A DNA stretch of 64,000 bases. Origin: Pseudoscleropodium purum. Lineage: Eukaryota > Streptophyta > Bryopsida > Hypnales > Brachytheciaceae. The stretch covers positions 16,430,001 to 16,494,000 of the forward strand of contig OZ017804.1 in assembly GCA_963969395.1 (NCBI GenBank), read 5' to 3'. The notes below the pieces were generated by a model that did no database searches, was not told the DNA's origin, and saw nothing but the letters and a program-made list of their open reading frames with translations. Positions within the stretch are counted from its first letter, which is position 1, and each line of letters begins with the position of its first letter. The translations under genes were made by a program, and so were the position numbers. Of this stretch, positions 35,729-47,689 are shown piece after piece.

Positions 35729-36888
35729 CTAAGCAGTCAGAATAACTGCTCCTCCAGCCTCCTTAATCTTCTTCTCAGCGAGCTTCGAAAAGAATTTCGC
35801 CTTAACTACCATAGGTTGAGTTGGGAGGTCACCCTTTCCGAGCACCTGAAAAAACAAGTGAGGATTCCACATTAGGACTATAAGAAAACTACAGGAAAAC
35901 AGAATCGATATCTTCTGAATAAGAATTTTTATTTAATAAAATTCAGGAGATTACACATTGAAAACTCAATGATGCATGCACTAACAGACAAAATAAAAAA
36001 TAAAAGGGACTAGGCGATTGCCAATATTCAAAGATATCAGATTCCTCACACTCAATCCTGCATTTGAATACATTTAATTGTCTCAAGTTTGAACAACCAT
36101 GATAGGCAATCCCATGCTTAAAAAACACAAAGATTCGCTTAAACAGAATCGAAAACTGTAAACCCTAAAAAAGCGTGCCAAGTTGAAGCGGTAAAAAAGT
36201 GCGAAAGTATATGGTCACCCAAAATCGCCAGGGAGTCAAAGTGACCCTTGTCAACTGTTCAACTGGTGAATATCCCCATAATCAACGTAAACCTAGTCTC
36301 AAAGAGGCAAATTTAGAAGACCTAACAACAAAACTTCGACGTTAATAACTTCTGCATATGATATCAAAATACCGCAGTCTCAAGTGCGTTTTAAATCCTT
36401 TTTCTTAATCCATACCGAAAACATGAAACTTTCAGTAGTCATCAGTCAAAAGTGGCGATACTTAGGATTCCGAGCCTCATAAACCCTAAAAGACCATGCA
36501 CACTCAAATAAAGGTAAGAAAATAAGGAACGGAAGTGCACAAAGCTCGGCAGAAGCTAAATCACCTTGAAAATGCCGTGTTGCGTCACGTCCAAGAGCGG
36601 GGCCGTCTTCGCCCCGTCAGTCTTCTCCTTCACCGATTCCGGCACGAGCGACCACAACTTGTCCACATTGACGATCGGGCAGTGGAACTTGTTCATGGTT
36701 TTGTGGAAGTAGCGCATTCCGACCTTGCCGAAGTAGCCCGGATGGTACTTGTCGAACAGAATGCGGTGGTGGTGCATGCCTCCGGCATTACCCCGACCTC
36801 CGGGATGCTTGCGGTGCTTGCCCACACGGCCGTGACCCGCACTGACATGGCCTCTTTTCTTGCGGTTCTTCTTCAGCCGGGTCGTCAT
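35729..36888 (-). CDS. RPL27A: 60S ribosomal protein L27a (uL15)
   Basis: Exons 36888-36565 and 35845-35729 join in phase 0 and give 146 residues, the standard plant length. The N-terminal basic segment [20 protein letters not shown], the Gly/His-rich loop ([20 protein letters not shown]), the central [15 protein letters not shown], and the C-terminal domain ([33 protein letters not shown]) match the family throughout. uL15 sits on the large subunit near the base of the central protuberance; its N-terminal extension threads into rRNA. The start ATG at 36888 gives the family's [12 protein letters not shown]-terminus. The intron of 719 bases contains two telo-box words, as is common for plant ribosomal-protein genes. 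Confidence 0.97.
36160..36168 (+). promoter_or_regulatory. telo-box in RPL27A intron
   Basis: AAACCCTAA occurs in the intron of RPL27A. Intronic and leader telo-boxes near the 5' end are frequent in plant ribosomal-protein genes; function here is inferred only. Confidence 0.4.
36481..36489 (+). promoter_or_regulatory. second intronic telo-box, close to exon 1 of RPL27A
   Basis: AAACCCTAA lies about 75 bases inside the intron from the exon 1 donor at 36564. Confidence 0.4.
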
Positions 36889-36966
36889 GGCTGCCGCTCG
36901 GACGAAGAACTCTGCAAACGAGAAAGAAAGAGGAATAGTTCGGGCGCCCGCCGCGGGGTTTACACC

Positions 36967-36975
36967 AAACCCTAA
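36967..36975 (+). promoter_or_regulatory. telo-box in RPL27A 5' region
   Basis: AAACCCTAA lies 79 bases upstream of the RPL27A start codon in the GC-rich leader or core promoter. It pairs with the telo-boxes of RPS2 and suggests shared control of the two ribosomal-protein genes. Confidence 0.6.
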
Positions 36976-37059
36976 CTCACCGATGAATTCGGTGATGGAA
37001 CTTAATGGATGAAGTTCGTGGATGAAAATAAATGAAAATTTTGGATGAAACTTCGTTCC

Positions 37060-40000
37060 GTCGTTCTGCCTGCTAACAAATGATCTTGATGAACTTTTAT
37101 GGAGTTTTGGAAGTGATATTTACCCCCTAAATCCCGAAGGCTTTCCAAATTTGAAAAAAACACGGGGCTTATAGTTATCTCTACTGAAGCAAATTGTTTT
37201 TTTTTTCCAAAATCTACCTTTAAAGATGTTTAAAGAGCTTGCTTATTAGTAGCAAACTAATTTTGAGTATAAAATTGCATAGGAGTTGTGAAATATATTA
37301 ATAAGAAAAATGTATGTGATCTATTTTTAATATGCTATCCCTCCCCTCAATTGCTTTAGAAATTAGCATATAAGAGTTATCAGGATTAAAGGTGACATGA
37401 CCAACTAAAAACTATGTTTACATCCAAAAATGCACTTTCCCAAACTTTAACTACAAATGAAGAGCTATCAAACTCATTACACAATCCTCCTTGCAATTAT
37501 TGAAATGCAAATTTATTTTGTTTTTACACTTGACATGTAGAATAAAAAATGACTCCAAATCAGCTCTTAAATGTTAAAATTTCCAATGATGAGAATCAAG
37601 TAAGCACTTTAGTCTTTCCAATAGGAAAATTTCTAAGCAAATAGATAATTACAATTTCCTAGATCTTAAAGTCAGGAACACTTCCATACATTGTCCTCCT
37701 TTGACTAAACATTAAGAGCTCCCGTCTTCAATTGGAGGCTACCCAATGTTGTCCATGATGCTCTCAACCTCACTATTGAAGATGTTGCTATAAAATCTAC
37801 CATTTAATCAAATGGTCATGACTTTTACAATAATTAATATTTTTGCATGAAATTTGTTGGGTCCATTAGATATACTCATGGTGCAACTTTTCCTAGTGGA
37901 TTTTATAACCTCTAAAGGACCATGGATTCTTGTACGAAGATATTATTCAAAATTGTGGGATTTTGATATGCTATTCAAAAATGAAAATTGCAAATTTTTT
38001 TTAAAACTTACATTGTACAAAATTGAAGAAAAGTATTTTATTAGAGTGTAGGAAAAAATCCATTCCATTTAACCAAATTGAAAGATTATAACATTTCAAG
38101 TGAGGAAAAAAACTTTTTTTCATTCTTGCAAAAATGTCAACAAATGAGGATTTTGACCATTCATAAGTATATGATGCTAGGTTCACTCATGAAGCAACTA
38201 AGATGTCTAGCTTACACTAAATCAACCTATGATGCACATAGGTTAAGTGAATTTGCAATAAACTAGTCATTTTTTGATGATTTCTATTCAATGAAGAAAT
38301 TTTTTATTTCAAATTTGAATGGTGAAAAGTTAGAGACAAAATTGCTTAAAGTTGGGGACACTACCATGTATTATTTTCACTTTAAGATTCTCTATACTAA
38401 AGGTGATCTAGAAGGTCACATAACCTTTGCACATGAACTTGTTTTTAAGTGGATTTTTTTCCTTCTAGGTACTTTTTGAATGCCCTTGTGAAAATTCAAA
38501 TAAGAAAAAATCATTTTATGCCACCTTCCACAACACTCTAAGAAGTTCATTCCCAACTTCAACACTTTGTAACTTTTGCAAACAAATAAATTTTCAATGA
38601 TCATTGCAACTAATTCTAGGTATCAAATAGTAGCAAATATGATGATAAGTTTGAATTCAATGAAAGTATTCACAATGTATGGAAAGCAAAGGGTTCTTAG
38701 CCTTGGAGTTGAAGAGTTATAATAAAAGAATGTAGCTAAACATACTAATAAAAAAACATATATCTTTATATTTTTATAAGTAAAGCATGTTTTAAATTTT
38801 ATTATAATTGGATATTTACATCTATCATCACTTTTTGCGCATGCATAAAGGGTCTTAAAATCCCAAATGCCATAGCCCTTACTTCATTGTTCATGAAATA
38901 TTTGAAAAAATCTATGACTTTACTATAATTGGCCAACTATTCAACCACTGAATGATGTGCTTCTACCATCATGTAAATTTTTCATTGTAAGTAGAAAAAA
39001 AATCTAAGATTGATTGGCCATTTCTTGAAATATAAATTTGAATCAATAGTTATTTTTGGTTATTTAATCTATCAACTTTTATAATAGTTGTCAAGTTTTG
39101 GAGCAAATTGTTGTAGTCACTTTGATAACTTATACACTATGGTCATTTAAGTCATTATATTGTATAAAACCTTTTTCAATTCACAAATAATCATCTTGAT
39201 AAATTTCTTTAATAAATCAAATTGATGAACTTGAAAATACTTGAACTATCTATACTAAAATTTTTTACAATACTCAAGGATGTCACCTAGGAAATCAATG
39301 TCATTATACAAGAAAATAAAGAAATTCCTTCAAAATTTGTTCAATTCCAAAATATTTCAATATGCTAATTTAAAATAGTAAAACTTTTGTAAAGTAGGTT
39401 AATAGTTAGGGCATCCTCAACGTAGGCTCTTCATGTGAAAAATGTAAAACATATATACCAACTTTTACAGTTTGGGACATTTGACTTTCATAGACCATAG
39501 ACCATTTAAAGGATTAATCCTCCCAACATAGCTACAACGAAGGAGCTAAAATTCCAAACCAACTTACATTGACATCAATAGTGCACATTCTTACCCTTTT
39601 GCGCCCTAGCATACCCAATCAATGCCATGATTCCATTGACCAAGTGTCGTGGCCATTGAAGGCAAAGAATTGATGTTCAAATTAAAGCAAAAAAATTAAA
39701 GCCAAATTAAGTAGTAAGACCAAGAAGGTCGCAAGTGTTTTACATTATGAGTGTATATTGAATAAAGAAATACAAAAAACAAGTATAGCTAAAAAGCTCC
39801 AATAATTGTGTTGGCAAGATTGAGGGTTCTTTTATCTTACTTACGCTTTCAATATATATTATTACTATGTCTTAAAAAAAATACTAAGATCTTTTAAGGG
39901 ACAATAAGTAATAATAGAATTTATTAAAAATGTTTTGAGAACTTGCATACGTACTTTAGAAGAGACATTTGAAGGTTTTAAGTAGTCACTCAAGGTATTC

Positions 40001-41990
40001 AAGAAGTCACATAATTAATATACTATTCACGTATACCTAAGAAGTTTGCCTTTAAAAGAAGTGAATGTATATTTTTGGCAAAAGTGTATATATGGCTCAT
40101 TCTAGTATGGCCACGGATTGCTATCAAAAGCATGGTTTGTACTACGTACATAGGCCATACACTTTCATAAAAAATATATATGGCATTGTATAGTCACATT
40201 AATGTAGACAAGTCATACACTTCTATCAAAAGCATATTGCTTCTATTGTTGAAGACTTCTCTAAAATGGGTGTTCATAATAGGTGCCTTCTTTGAAAGGC
40301 CTAGTAAAGAAGAATAAATTGTTGTAGTAGAGAAGAGGTCCAATGCAACTTCTACAGTGAAAACCCCAATAGAAGTCTCATGGTATCTTTTTTTTCCAAC
40401 TATGTCCAATCCCATTGTCCAATTATTATTACCTAAGTAGTTGGTTCATTGTTTGCATTGAGGATATTCTAAGAACTTTCTTTATCAGTCTTAATACAAC
40501 CTTCAAGAATGCTTCAATTGCAAGCTAGGCTACTTCATGAAATGCAACAATTGCACATATATTTAGAACTTTTAGATCCAAATTCTCTATTTGTGATAAT
40601 GAATCTTTGTCTTTTCTTAAGCTCAATGCAAATGACATGAATTGTTCACATGTTGTAGAGAACAAACATAATTGCAAGGTGCCTTGAACTAATCCATTGC
40701 CAAATAGTTTGAAGGCTTCTCCAAGCCTTTACAACAAACCATTTAGTTTGGAGGTAGATAGGATATACTCTTATTCTTTTTTATAATCTATTGTAGAAAA
40801 ATCCCCCATTGAAAATATGAGTGGTTTATATAGTGCAATTAGGGCATTTTGTTGAAAATATCGTATAATTACAGTAGTGAATGTGATTGTTTCATTCATT
40901 ATTTTCATTAGAAGATTTTTGGGGCCTCCAGATGCTTGCGAGTTATTACAGCCTACAAACGCAAAGAACAGGTTGGGCATAGCGGTCTGATATGGCCGAG
41001 ACCCTGCCTCGTCATAGACCAAATTTTTTTTTTCATTTGAAGACTAATTTTTTTTTATAAAATTTATGAAAAAGAAAATTCTGACAGCGGGCCGTTTCCC
41101 TCACTACAGGGAATAGCTATGGGGGAATAGGCCCAAAACAGGCTTTTGGACCCTCCAAAACTCTTCTAATGTATTTGTCTCCCTATTTTCCAAATATTTT
41201 TTCAACATCCACAATTATCTTTATCTCTATGTTCATTAAAATACAACATATTTAAATTGCACTTAATACTCATAGGATAAGTCCCATATTGTTTGACATT
41301 TATGGATATTGTATATTTCAATGGCTTCCCTCATTGCTCATTTAATAAGCAATCAGTGGTTGGCCTGAACTACATGATACAATGGCTAGAGCTTTAGAGT
41401 CTAACCCAATAGTTGTGAAACATGTATTAGAGGGAAAAAAATCTTTTTGTCAATAATTTTGCTATAGTAGTTTATGCTAAATAGTCTATGTGAAAGATGG
41501 AATTATCCTAGAAAATCAAGTACTCCTCATAAGGCTATGCGCTCCTTGTTGACCCATTTATTACTATAATTTACTCTTTAGCCATTAGTATGGAATTGCC
41601 CTAAATTAATGTAGAAGTACTTGTTTTGGATGACTTAAGCATTTCAACTTGTAGGATGTGATAAATTCCTTGGGAAATTGAGTTCAATGTATGCAAACGT
41701 AAGGATGAGGAAGAATGTGCCAAAAAAAAGAATTTTTTTTTTTTCAAAGAATGAATATTTTAATGAATATAAATGTGGATTTTTCATTCAGACCCATTCT
41801 GGTCTCATAGATTCACCTATTGTAGTTAGCTTTGGCACTTCTCCCTAGGTCAAGAGGGAAGAAAGATGAATGGACAAGAAGGTACAAACAGAGCATCTTT
41901 TCTTATGAACATTACGTGTAGTTGTCGTTCACAATAGGTCAACCTATAAAGCCATGATAGGGGACGTGTCCGAAATAGGTACTTGTAGCA
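37060..41990. other. AT-rich intergenic region, no gene recognised
   Basis: No open frame has a recognisable domain. A short GC-richer island at about 40920-41140 (words GCCTACAAACGCAAAG, GATATGGCCGAGACC, GGGCCGTTTCCCTCACTAC) stands out and may be a fragment of an inserted element; its minus-strand frame (41022-40771) could not be identified. Confidence 0.45.
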
Positions 41991-42179
41991 GACATCACTC
42001 CAAAATTCATATAAGAACCGCGAAGAGCCTACGTGGTTCAATCATATCTACGTCAGCAAGTACCAGCGTACGAACGAACGAACGAGACCGTCGCCCCCAA
42101 CGAACGAGACGGCGACGAAACGTCCGACCACCCACCAGCGGTGCCCCTCTGAATCCCTGAGGCCGGCCAACGCGACCGC

Positions 42180-43584
42180 TTCTATTTGTTGCTTCAGTGG
42201 CAAAATTCCCTTCTGCTCTCTCTGTCACCCACACGCCCACTCCCTCGTCTCGTCCGTGCCGATCCCAATTGCACTCAAACCCCAGCTGCAATTCCATCCC
42301 CTTCGCAATTTCATCGGAGCTTGGCTGAATGGAAATCCGTGGCGCCTAACCTTTTCTCCATTTCATCAGGTAAGGTATGATCGTGTCTGCTCTTCGATTC
42401 ACTTTCACTTCGAAATGGCATGCTTATTATTGCTTTTCCGGGTCTGGGCAAGTGCTCAAGGTGTGTGTACAGAGATCTGATGAAAGCTTTCTTGCTTGGT
42501 GGGAGGCTTGGAAGTTCCAAAGGAAGTGGTCTACTTGGAAATTGTGGGATGTCGTTTTTGAGCGGTCGCCGGATTTCTCTGACACGTAGTGGATCCAGTT
42601 TGAATTGTGGAATTCACGATTTGAGGATGTGATTAGTGGTCGCGAATCTTTTCATGGATGTTATTATTGTCTCCAGTGCTTGTATTTAACTGATTGACGG
42701 ACGTTTGGGATTGGGGTGCTTCCTCTGTTCTCTGATAACTGATATTGAGGTTTGGAAGTAGTGCGACGAAGTGGTATGTGGTGACATACCTTTTATGTGA
42801 GAAATTTTGGGTGAGTCTTGTAATGTGAGTGCTTAATTGTATGCTTAGGATCGCAAGGATTGTGGGTTCGGTTAGAGGGTAATGTTAGCAATGCTAGTCG
42901 TGTGTGCATTCTATCGTGATTTCTTGATTTCAAGGGAATCTTGAATTTCAAGGAATTCTTTATTTCAAGGAAATGGTTAATACGTTAAGTACATGTACTT
43001 TCCGAATTGGGTAATGGGGGAATGGATGTAATACACGGTTCCCTGTCATATAAGCTCAAGTTAGTTAGTGCTGAAGCATTGGATTTGCTTATCTGGTACT
43101 GCATCTTCATTTGAGAACACTGTTGATATGATGCTAGTGAGATTCGTATGCTGAAATCATGCACAAGTGAAAGTTATCTCATATGCTGCACGAATGCATG
43201 AGGTCTGAAAAGCTGACATCCAAGTGCTTATCAGTCTCCCGTACCGGTAAGCTTTGAGGTCAAATAATAATTACATCCGCTCTGGAGATGAAAGATTTTC
43301 AGTGTAGCTATATCTTTATTCAATCCTCTTTCTTTCCTTTGTGCATCTTTGCGCTTCTGTGGTACTCGGTGTTTCCTCTACATTTGTTCGATCGGTCAAT
43401 TATAGTAATCATATGGAGGCCTTCTCATGATACGATGCTTGGGATCTTAGGGATACGTCCTTGAATTTTGGTGAAAATTCTCTTTATTATGTTCCTGAAG
43501 CAATTATCAGTTGATTGTGATTCTTCATGATGCTGAATGATCGTTTGATTATGTGCTCACATCACTGAATGTTTTTTGGTGCAG
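42180..43584 (+). promoter_or_regulatory. 5' UTR exon and 5' UTR intron of the C15 peptidase gene
   Basis: A leader exon ends at 42369 (CATTTCATCAG followed by GTAAGGTATG), and an acceptor TTTTTTGGTGCAG ends at 43584, 53 bases before the start codon. The implied leader intron is 1215 bases (42370-43584). The leader exon is C-rich (CTCTCTCTGTCACCC), typical of a plant 5' UTR. The region 42000-42180 is a GC-rich promoter with four CGAA units around 42068-42085. Confidence 0.6.
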
Positions 43585-43637
43585 AGAAGGGGCGTTCATT
43601 CAGCGAGTAACAGGCAGTGCAATTGCAATAAGAAGAA

Positions 43638-45275
43638 ATGGGGTCCGAAGCTCCGGAGTTGGTTGAGTTTCACGTTACTGGGTTCAAGAAATTCCATGGA
43701 GTGGCGGACAATCCAACTGAGTTTTTAGTTGCGAAGATCGAAGAGTACATGAGGACGTATGGGATGCCTTCTGGGGCTCAGCTTGGGAGTTGCACGATCC
43801 TTGAAACGGCGGGTGCGGGTGCACTGGCCCCTCTACTGCAGTTGCTAAACGCACCTCACGAAGCGATTGAACGACCCGTGATCATGAGTACAACTGGAGA
43901 TTCACAAGGTGTACAACTGAGTAGGGGTTTATTGTCAGTTCCTCACAAGCGCATTGTCTGGGTAAGCGATGTTCACCCTGACCTTTCCAGTCTGACCGCA
44001 ACAAAAATGACTATGACATAGTTTGAAATGTGCTACTGTCAATCATAGTGTGACAAGTGTGCAAGTTATTGCAGGATGTCGGTTTAGTGGTCATATTAGA
44101 ATGAGTTCTGTATTTACTATGACTTGATTACATTCCTTAAAAAATGACTATTGCGTGTGTGCATGTGTGACAAGTGTGCTACAGTCACTGTTTGTGTGAC
44201 AAGTGTACTTCTCAATCTTCTGGAAAGTAGAGGGTAGATTCATTTTAAAGAATAATCAGGATGGAGTCGCAGTGAAATTTTTTCTGGTAAACTTGCAGAT
44301 CATACAATTTTTATGATTTGTTCCTCTGTTGTTCTCAGGTTCATTTGGGTGTGAATAGTGTTTCCAATAACTTCGCTGTAGAACGGCGTGCCGTGAATGA
44401 AGCCACATTTCGTTGTCCCGATGAGCTGGGTTGGCAGCCTCAGGTTTGCCTATTACTGAAAAACAGCTAAAGGCTCTCGTGAATTTGTACTTTTGTGGTG
44501 ATAGAATAATCCTTGAATTTTTTTGTAATTTGTTGCTATGCTTTGTCGTTTCGTGCTTCTCTCTTGACAGGGTGTCGTCATAATAGCAGTTGTGTGTGTT
44601 GCCTGCAGCGAGAGCCGATTGTTCCTGAAGATGGTCCTACATCCTTTATGCGTGAGGTATCAATCTTTGATTTTCCGCACCATATCTTGCAAATCAGCCT
44701 CAGTCTGAACATTTCAGTATTTCAGTACACATAACGCTAAGTTAAGAACTAATCAAGAACAATACTCTGTTAGTACAGTATCAATGCAGTCTACCTTTGA
44801 AAGGAGTCACCTATGGTAGTACTTGCTGCCTGCGTCCATGTGATGTGGTTAGTTGAACTACCCCAAAAGACTCTGCATTCACTCTGGTCTTAGGACCAAA
44901 GTTCTTCGTCGGCAATATCTCAGCATCTAGAAGTACAGTGCTTAAATGGCTAAAGAATGTTATGCTCTACAGCTCCTTCCGGTTCAAAAATATTTTTTCC
45001 ATAGGCTGAAGACGTATGCTGATGTGAATTTGCAGACAACGTTTCCTGTAAGGGACATTGTGGGTCATTTGAAGAAGGAAGGGTTCGACGTGATGGAGTC
45101 TTACGATGCGGGCCGGTTTGTTTGCAACTACGTCTATTACCACTCCTTGCACGAAGCACAGAAGAATGGCGTGAAGAGCATCTTCGTGCATGTGCCCATG
45201 TTCATGGTGATCAACGAGGAGCGTCAGCTGCAGTTTCTTGCTGCTCTACTCAAGGTGTTAGCCACTTTCTGCTGA
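43638..45275 (+). CDS. Pyroglutamyl-peptidase I-like protein (peptidase family C15)
   Basis: Four exons, 43638-43961, 44339-44443, 44609-44656 and 45036-45275, all in phase 0, encode 238 residues. The sequence tracks plant C15 proteins: FHVTGFKKFHGVADNPTEF at the N-terminus, VHLGVN, AVERRAVNEA, FRCPDELGWQPQ, DAGRFVCNYVYYHSL and SIFVHVPMF. The expected catalytic triad is intact by position: Glu123 (in VERRAVN), Cys189 (in RFVCNY) and His211 (in FVHVP). Family role: removal of N-terminal pyroglutamate from peptides, in the cytosol; no signal peptide is seen. It is about 20 residues longer than Arabidopsis relatives, mainly in a loop about 80-105 (APHEAIERPVIMSTTGDSQG). The third exon is only 48 bases. 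The exact substrate in plants is not certain. Confidence 0.93.
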
Positions 45276-46849
45276 AGGATTTGTGCACCCTGATTCAAGA
45301 TTTCCAAATTCTACTGTAGAATGTATGTATTGAGCACCTTCAAAAGCTTGTAAAAATTCGAGTACAACATTGCTCATGGAGGCTAGGATTAGGATTTGTA
45401 CTCATTTCTAGAAAAGTACTATTTTAGTTTTTCAAAAAGAACATAACTTACACGTTGGATTTTCCGAATCTTGGACATGCAGCTCATTATTGTATCTGTG
45501 AGCAGCCTTGTTTAGAACTGTTGCACGTAATGGTACAGTATGGTTCTCTTGTGCCTCAAATTTACATGGTAAGGTAGGGATATTCTAAATCACTACTTTT
45601 GGCACTGAACATAGTGCCTACTATTAGAGTGGTCAAATTCTTACGTGTTCTTGGTAGCAAATGAAAGAGGCTTCCAACGCATTAAAGAGTGCGTTATTTG
45701 GATACCGGTTTCAAAAGTTGTGATGATTCACAGTTTTTATTGATAGATGACCTCTAATTGATAATTGATACTTGAACAGATGTTTTAATGAATATCAATA
45801 TGTACTCTTTGTGGGTGGCAAGCTTGGGTGTTCCGATCTTCTCAGTGATTGACTTCAGGAGTTGAAGGAGACAGCTTCCTAGCCTGGCAACCCCATTCTA
45901 CTTGGGTCTGCTAAAATTATCAAATGTGCCGTTATTTATATTGCTCTGACGAATTGATGTTCGCAATTTAAGGTGGTTTATTGTTCAGAAACTGTGCATA
46001 TGATGTTGAGAGGATAATCATGCTCTCAACCTACGTGAGGGTCAGATTCAGGTATTTTTATCATAAATAGGTACATCTGTGAAGTATTTTTGACTTTCTG
46101 TGATTAGGTACATCTGTGATTTTGAACTAACTCACAAAATAAAGGTTCTAATGTCTAGATTCTTCCAAGCTTGAAAACTGTGAAAAATTTCTAAAAATGA
46201 GTGTTTACATGGAAGTTGACATTTTACAATTACATTTCTCATTACAGAATGACAAAAAAATGACAAAGAAATTTGTTTTTTGCTTTGATGTTCTCCACTG
46301 TAATATATGTCAATGATGGAATTTTTTTTAATCATATTTAGTATTTGGTATGAATTTTCTTCACTTTTTTTTAGAGAAATTTCAAAATTTTACAAAAATA
46401 ATGAATTTATTTTACTAATAGAACATATGTGTATGGTTTATATTTCAAGGATATTACTACTAGAGGACCATTCATATTCCACCCATATTTTAAAGAGTGT
46501 CATTTCCTTCAAAATGAAGGAACATGAATGGATGGGTCCTCTAAACAAGAATATCATTTAAAACAAAAACTTGGTATACATTGTTTTATTTTATTTTATT
46601 GAAAACTAAAAAAAAACGTTTATATAATGTGGCAAGATGAATTATCATTTGTTCTATCGTAAGATAACATTATTAGGTGAATCTAGATATTTTCCATAAT
46701 AGATGGCTTAAGGTAATTGTAGTTGTCAAAACTTTTAATCTCAAGCATTTTTCACCAAGACATTCAATCTTCATGGATTTGAAAGTGTGCAAGAGCTAAA
46801 CTTGTTCTTATTAGTATATTTAAATCTCTTAAGTGATTTCAAAGTTTAC
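45276..46849. other. C15 peptidase 3' flank and AT-rich intergenic region
   Basis: The first few hundred bases are probably 3' UTR. Beyond about 46.1 kb the sequence is AT-rich with no supported gene. Confidence 0.4.
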
Positions 46850-47030
46850 CGCCTAAATGCCCAAGGCACCAAATTTTGGTGTTGATAAAACTTTGAAGTT
46901 AAATAAAACCTAACTAAGTTTTTATATATAGTTCATATTTTTGAAAAATTCTCTTTGAAGTTTAGTTTTAGCATCAAAAATTTGATTCTTAAAAATGATT
47001 GATTATAATTTTTCCATTCAAGATTTTGTG
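46850..47030 (+). repeat. Dispersed repeat family D1, copy 2
   Basis: Words GCCCAAGGCACCAAATTTTG, TTTGAAGTTAAAT, CCTAACTAAGTTT, GAAGTTTAGTTTTAGCATC and AAAAATTTGATT align in order with 12300-12580. Family D2 copy 2 follows almost directly. Confidence 0.75.
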
Positions 47031-47089
47031 CAAGGGTGTCAATTGCAATCTTGACTTCCTATAGTATTGAGGGCTTTTGGAAATGAGTC

Positions 47090-47480
47090 TCAAATACACT
47101 AGATCTTGGAGGAAAAATCACATTAGAACTTCATTTACAAAAATTGTAGAGTAGATTTTGAGAAGCCATAAATTGATTGGTGCTATCCATGTCAAGCCCT
47201 TTAACCTCATATTTTTGGTGACCAACTTTTTAGATTTGACATGTGAAAAGAAAATTGAAAGATTTCAAATCACTTTCACAATTTTAACATCTTCATGATT
47301 AAACATTATAATCTTTCAATTCATGAGTGATATTATTTATGTTTTCTTTTCCTATGTGATCTTTAACATAGCTAGTTTGAATTTGTACGGTTACAACTCA
47401 AAAAGAATTGAAACAACTTATCCAAATATTAGCTTTTTGTTCAATTTAGAGCAAACTTCTAGATGTTCAAAAAAGGCCTT
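47090..47480 (+). repeat. Dispersed repeat family D2, copy 2
   Basis: Words ATTGTAGAGTAGATTTTGAG, AAATTGATTGG, TTTTTAGATTTGACATGT, ATTTCAAATCACTTTC, AATTTTAACATCTTCATGAT and TTTTGTTCAATTTAGAGC match 23280-23650. It ends with CATTTAGGGGTTAAATC, a word also found at the edge of R1 copies. Confidence 0.7.
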
Positions 47481-47689
47481 GGACATTTAGGGGTTAAATC
47501 CCTCCTAAGTATTGGAAAGGCTTTTATAATCTTTTTTAAATGTTCTTATACAATATCTTAAAGTTTACATGGTTAATAATTTAAAGCATTAATTATGGTC
47601 TTATGGATGAACAATTAACTCCTTGAGGATACACTCTTTTTTAACCCTATAGTACATTATTTTGTATCTTCAATTCCTAATTAGTGTGT

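Noticed and set aside
36535..36975. 146-codon plus-strand frame opposite RPL27A
   Set aside because: Antisense to the conserved RPL27A exon; mirrored composition and no family resemblance.
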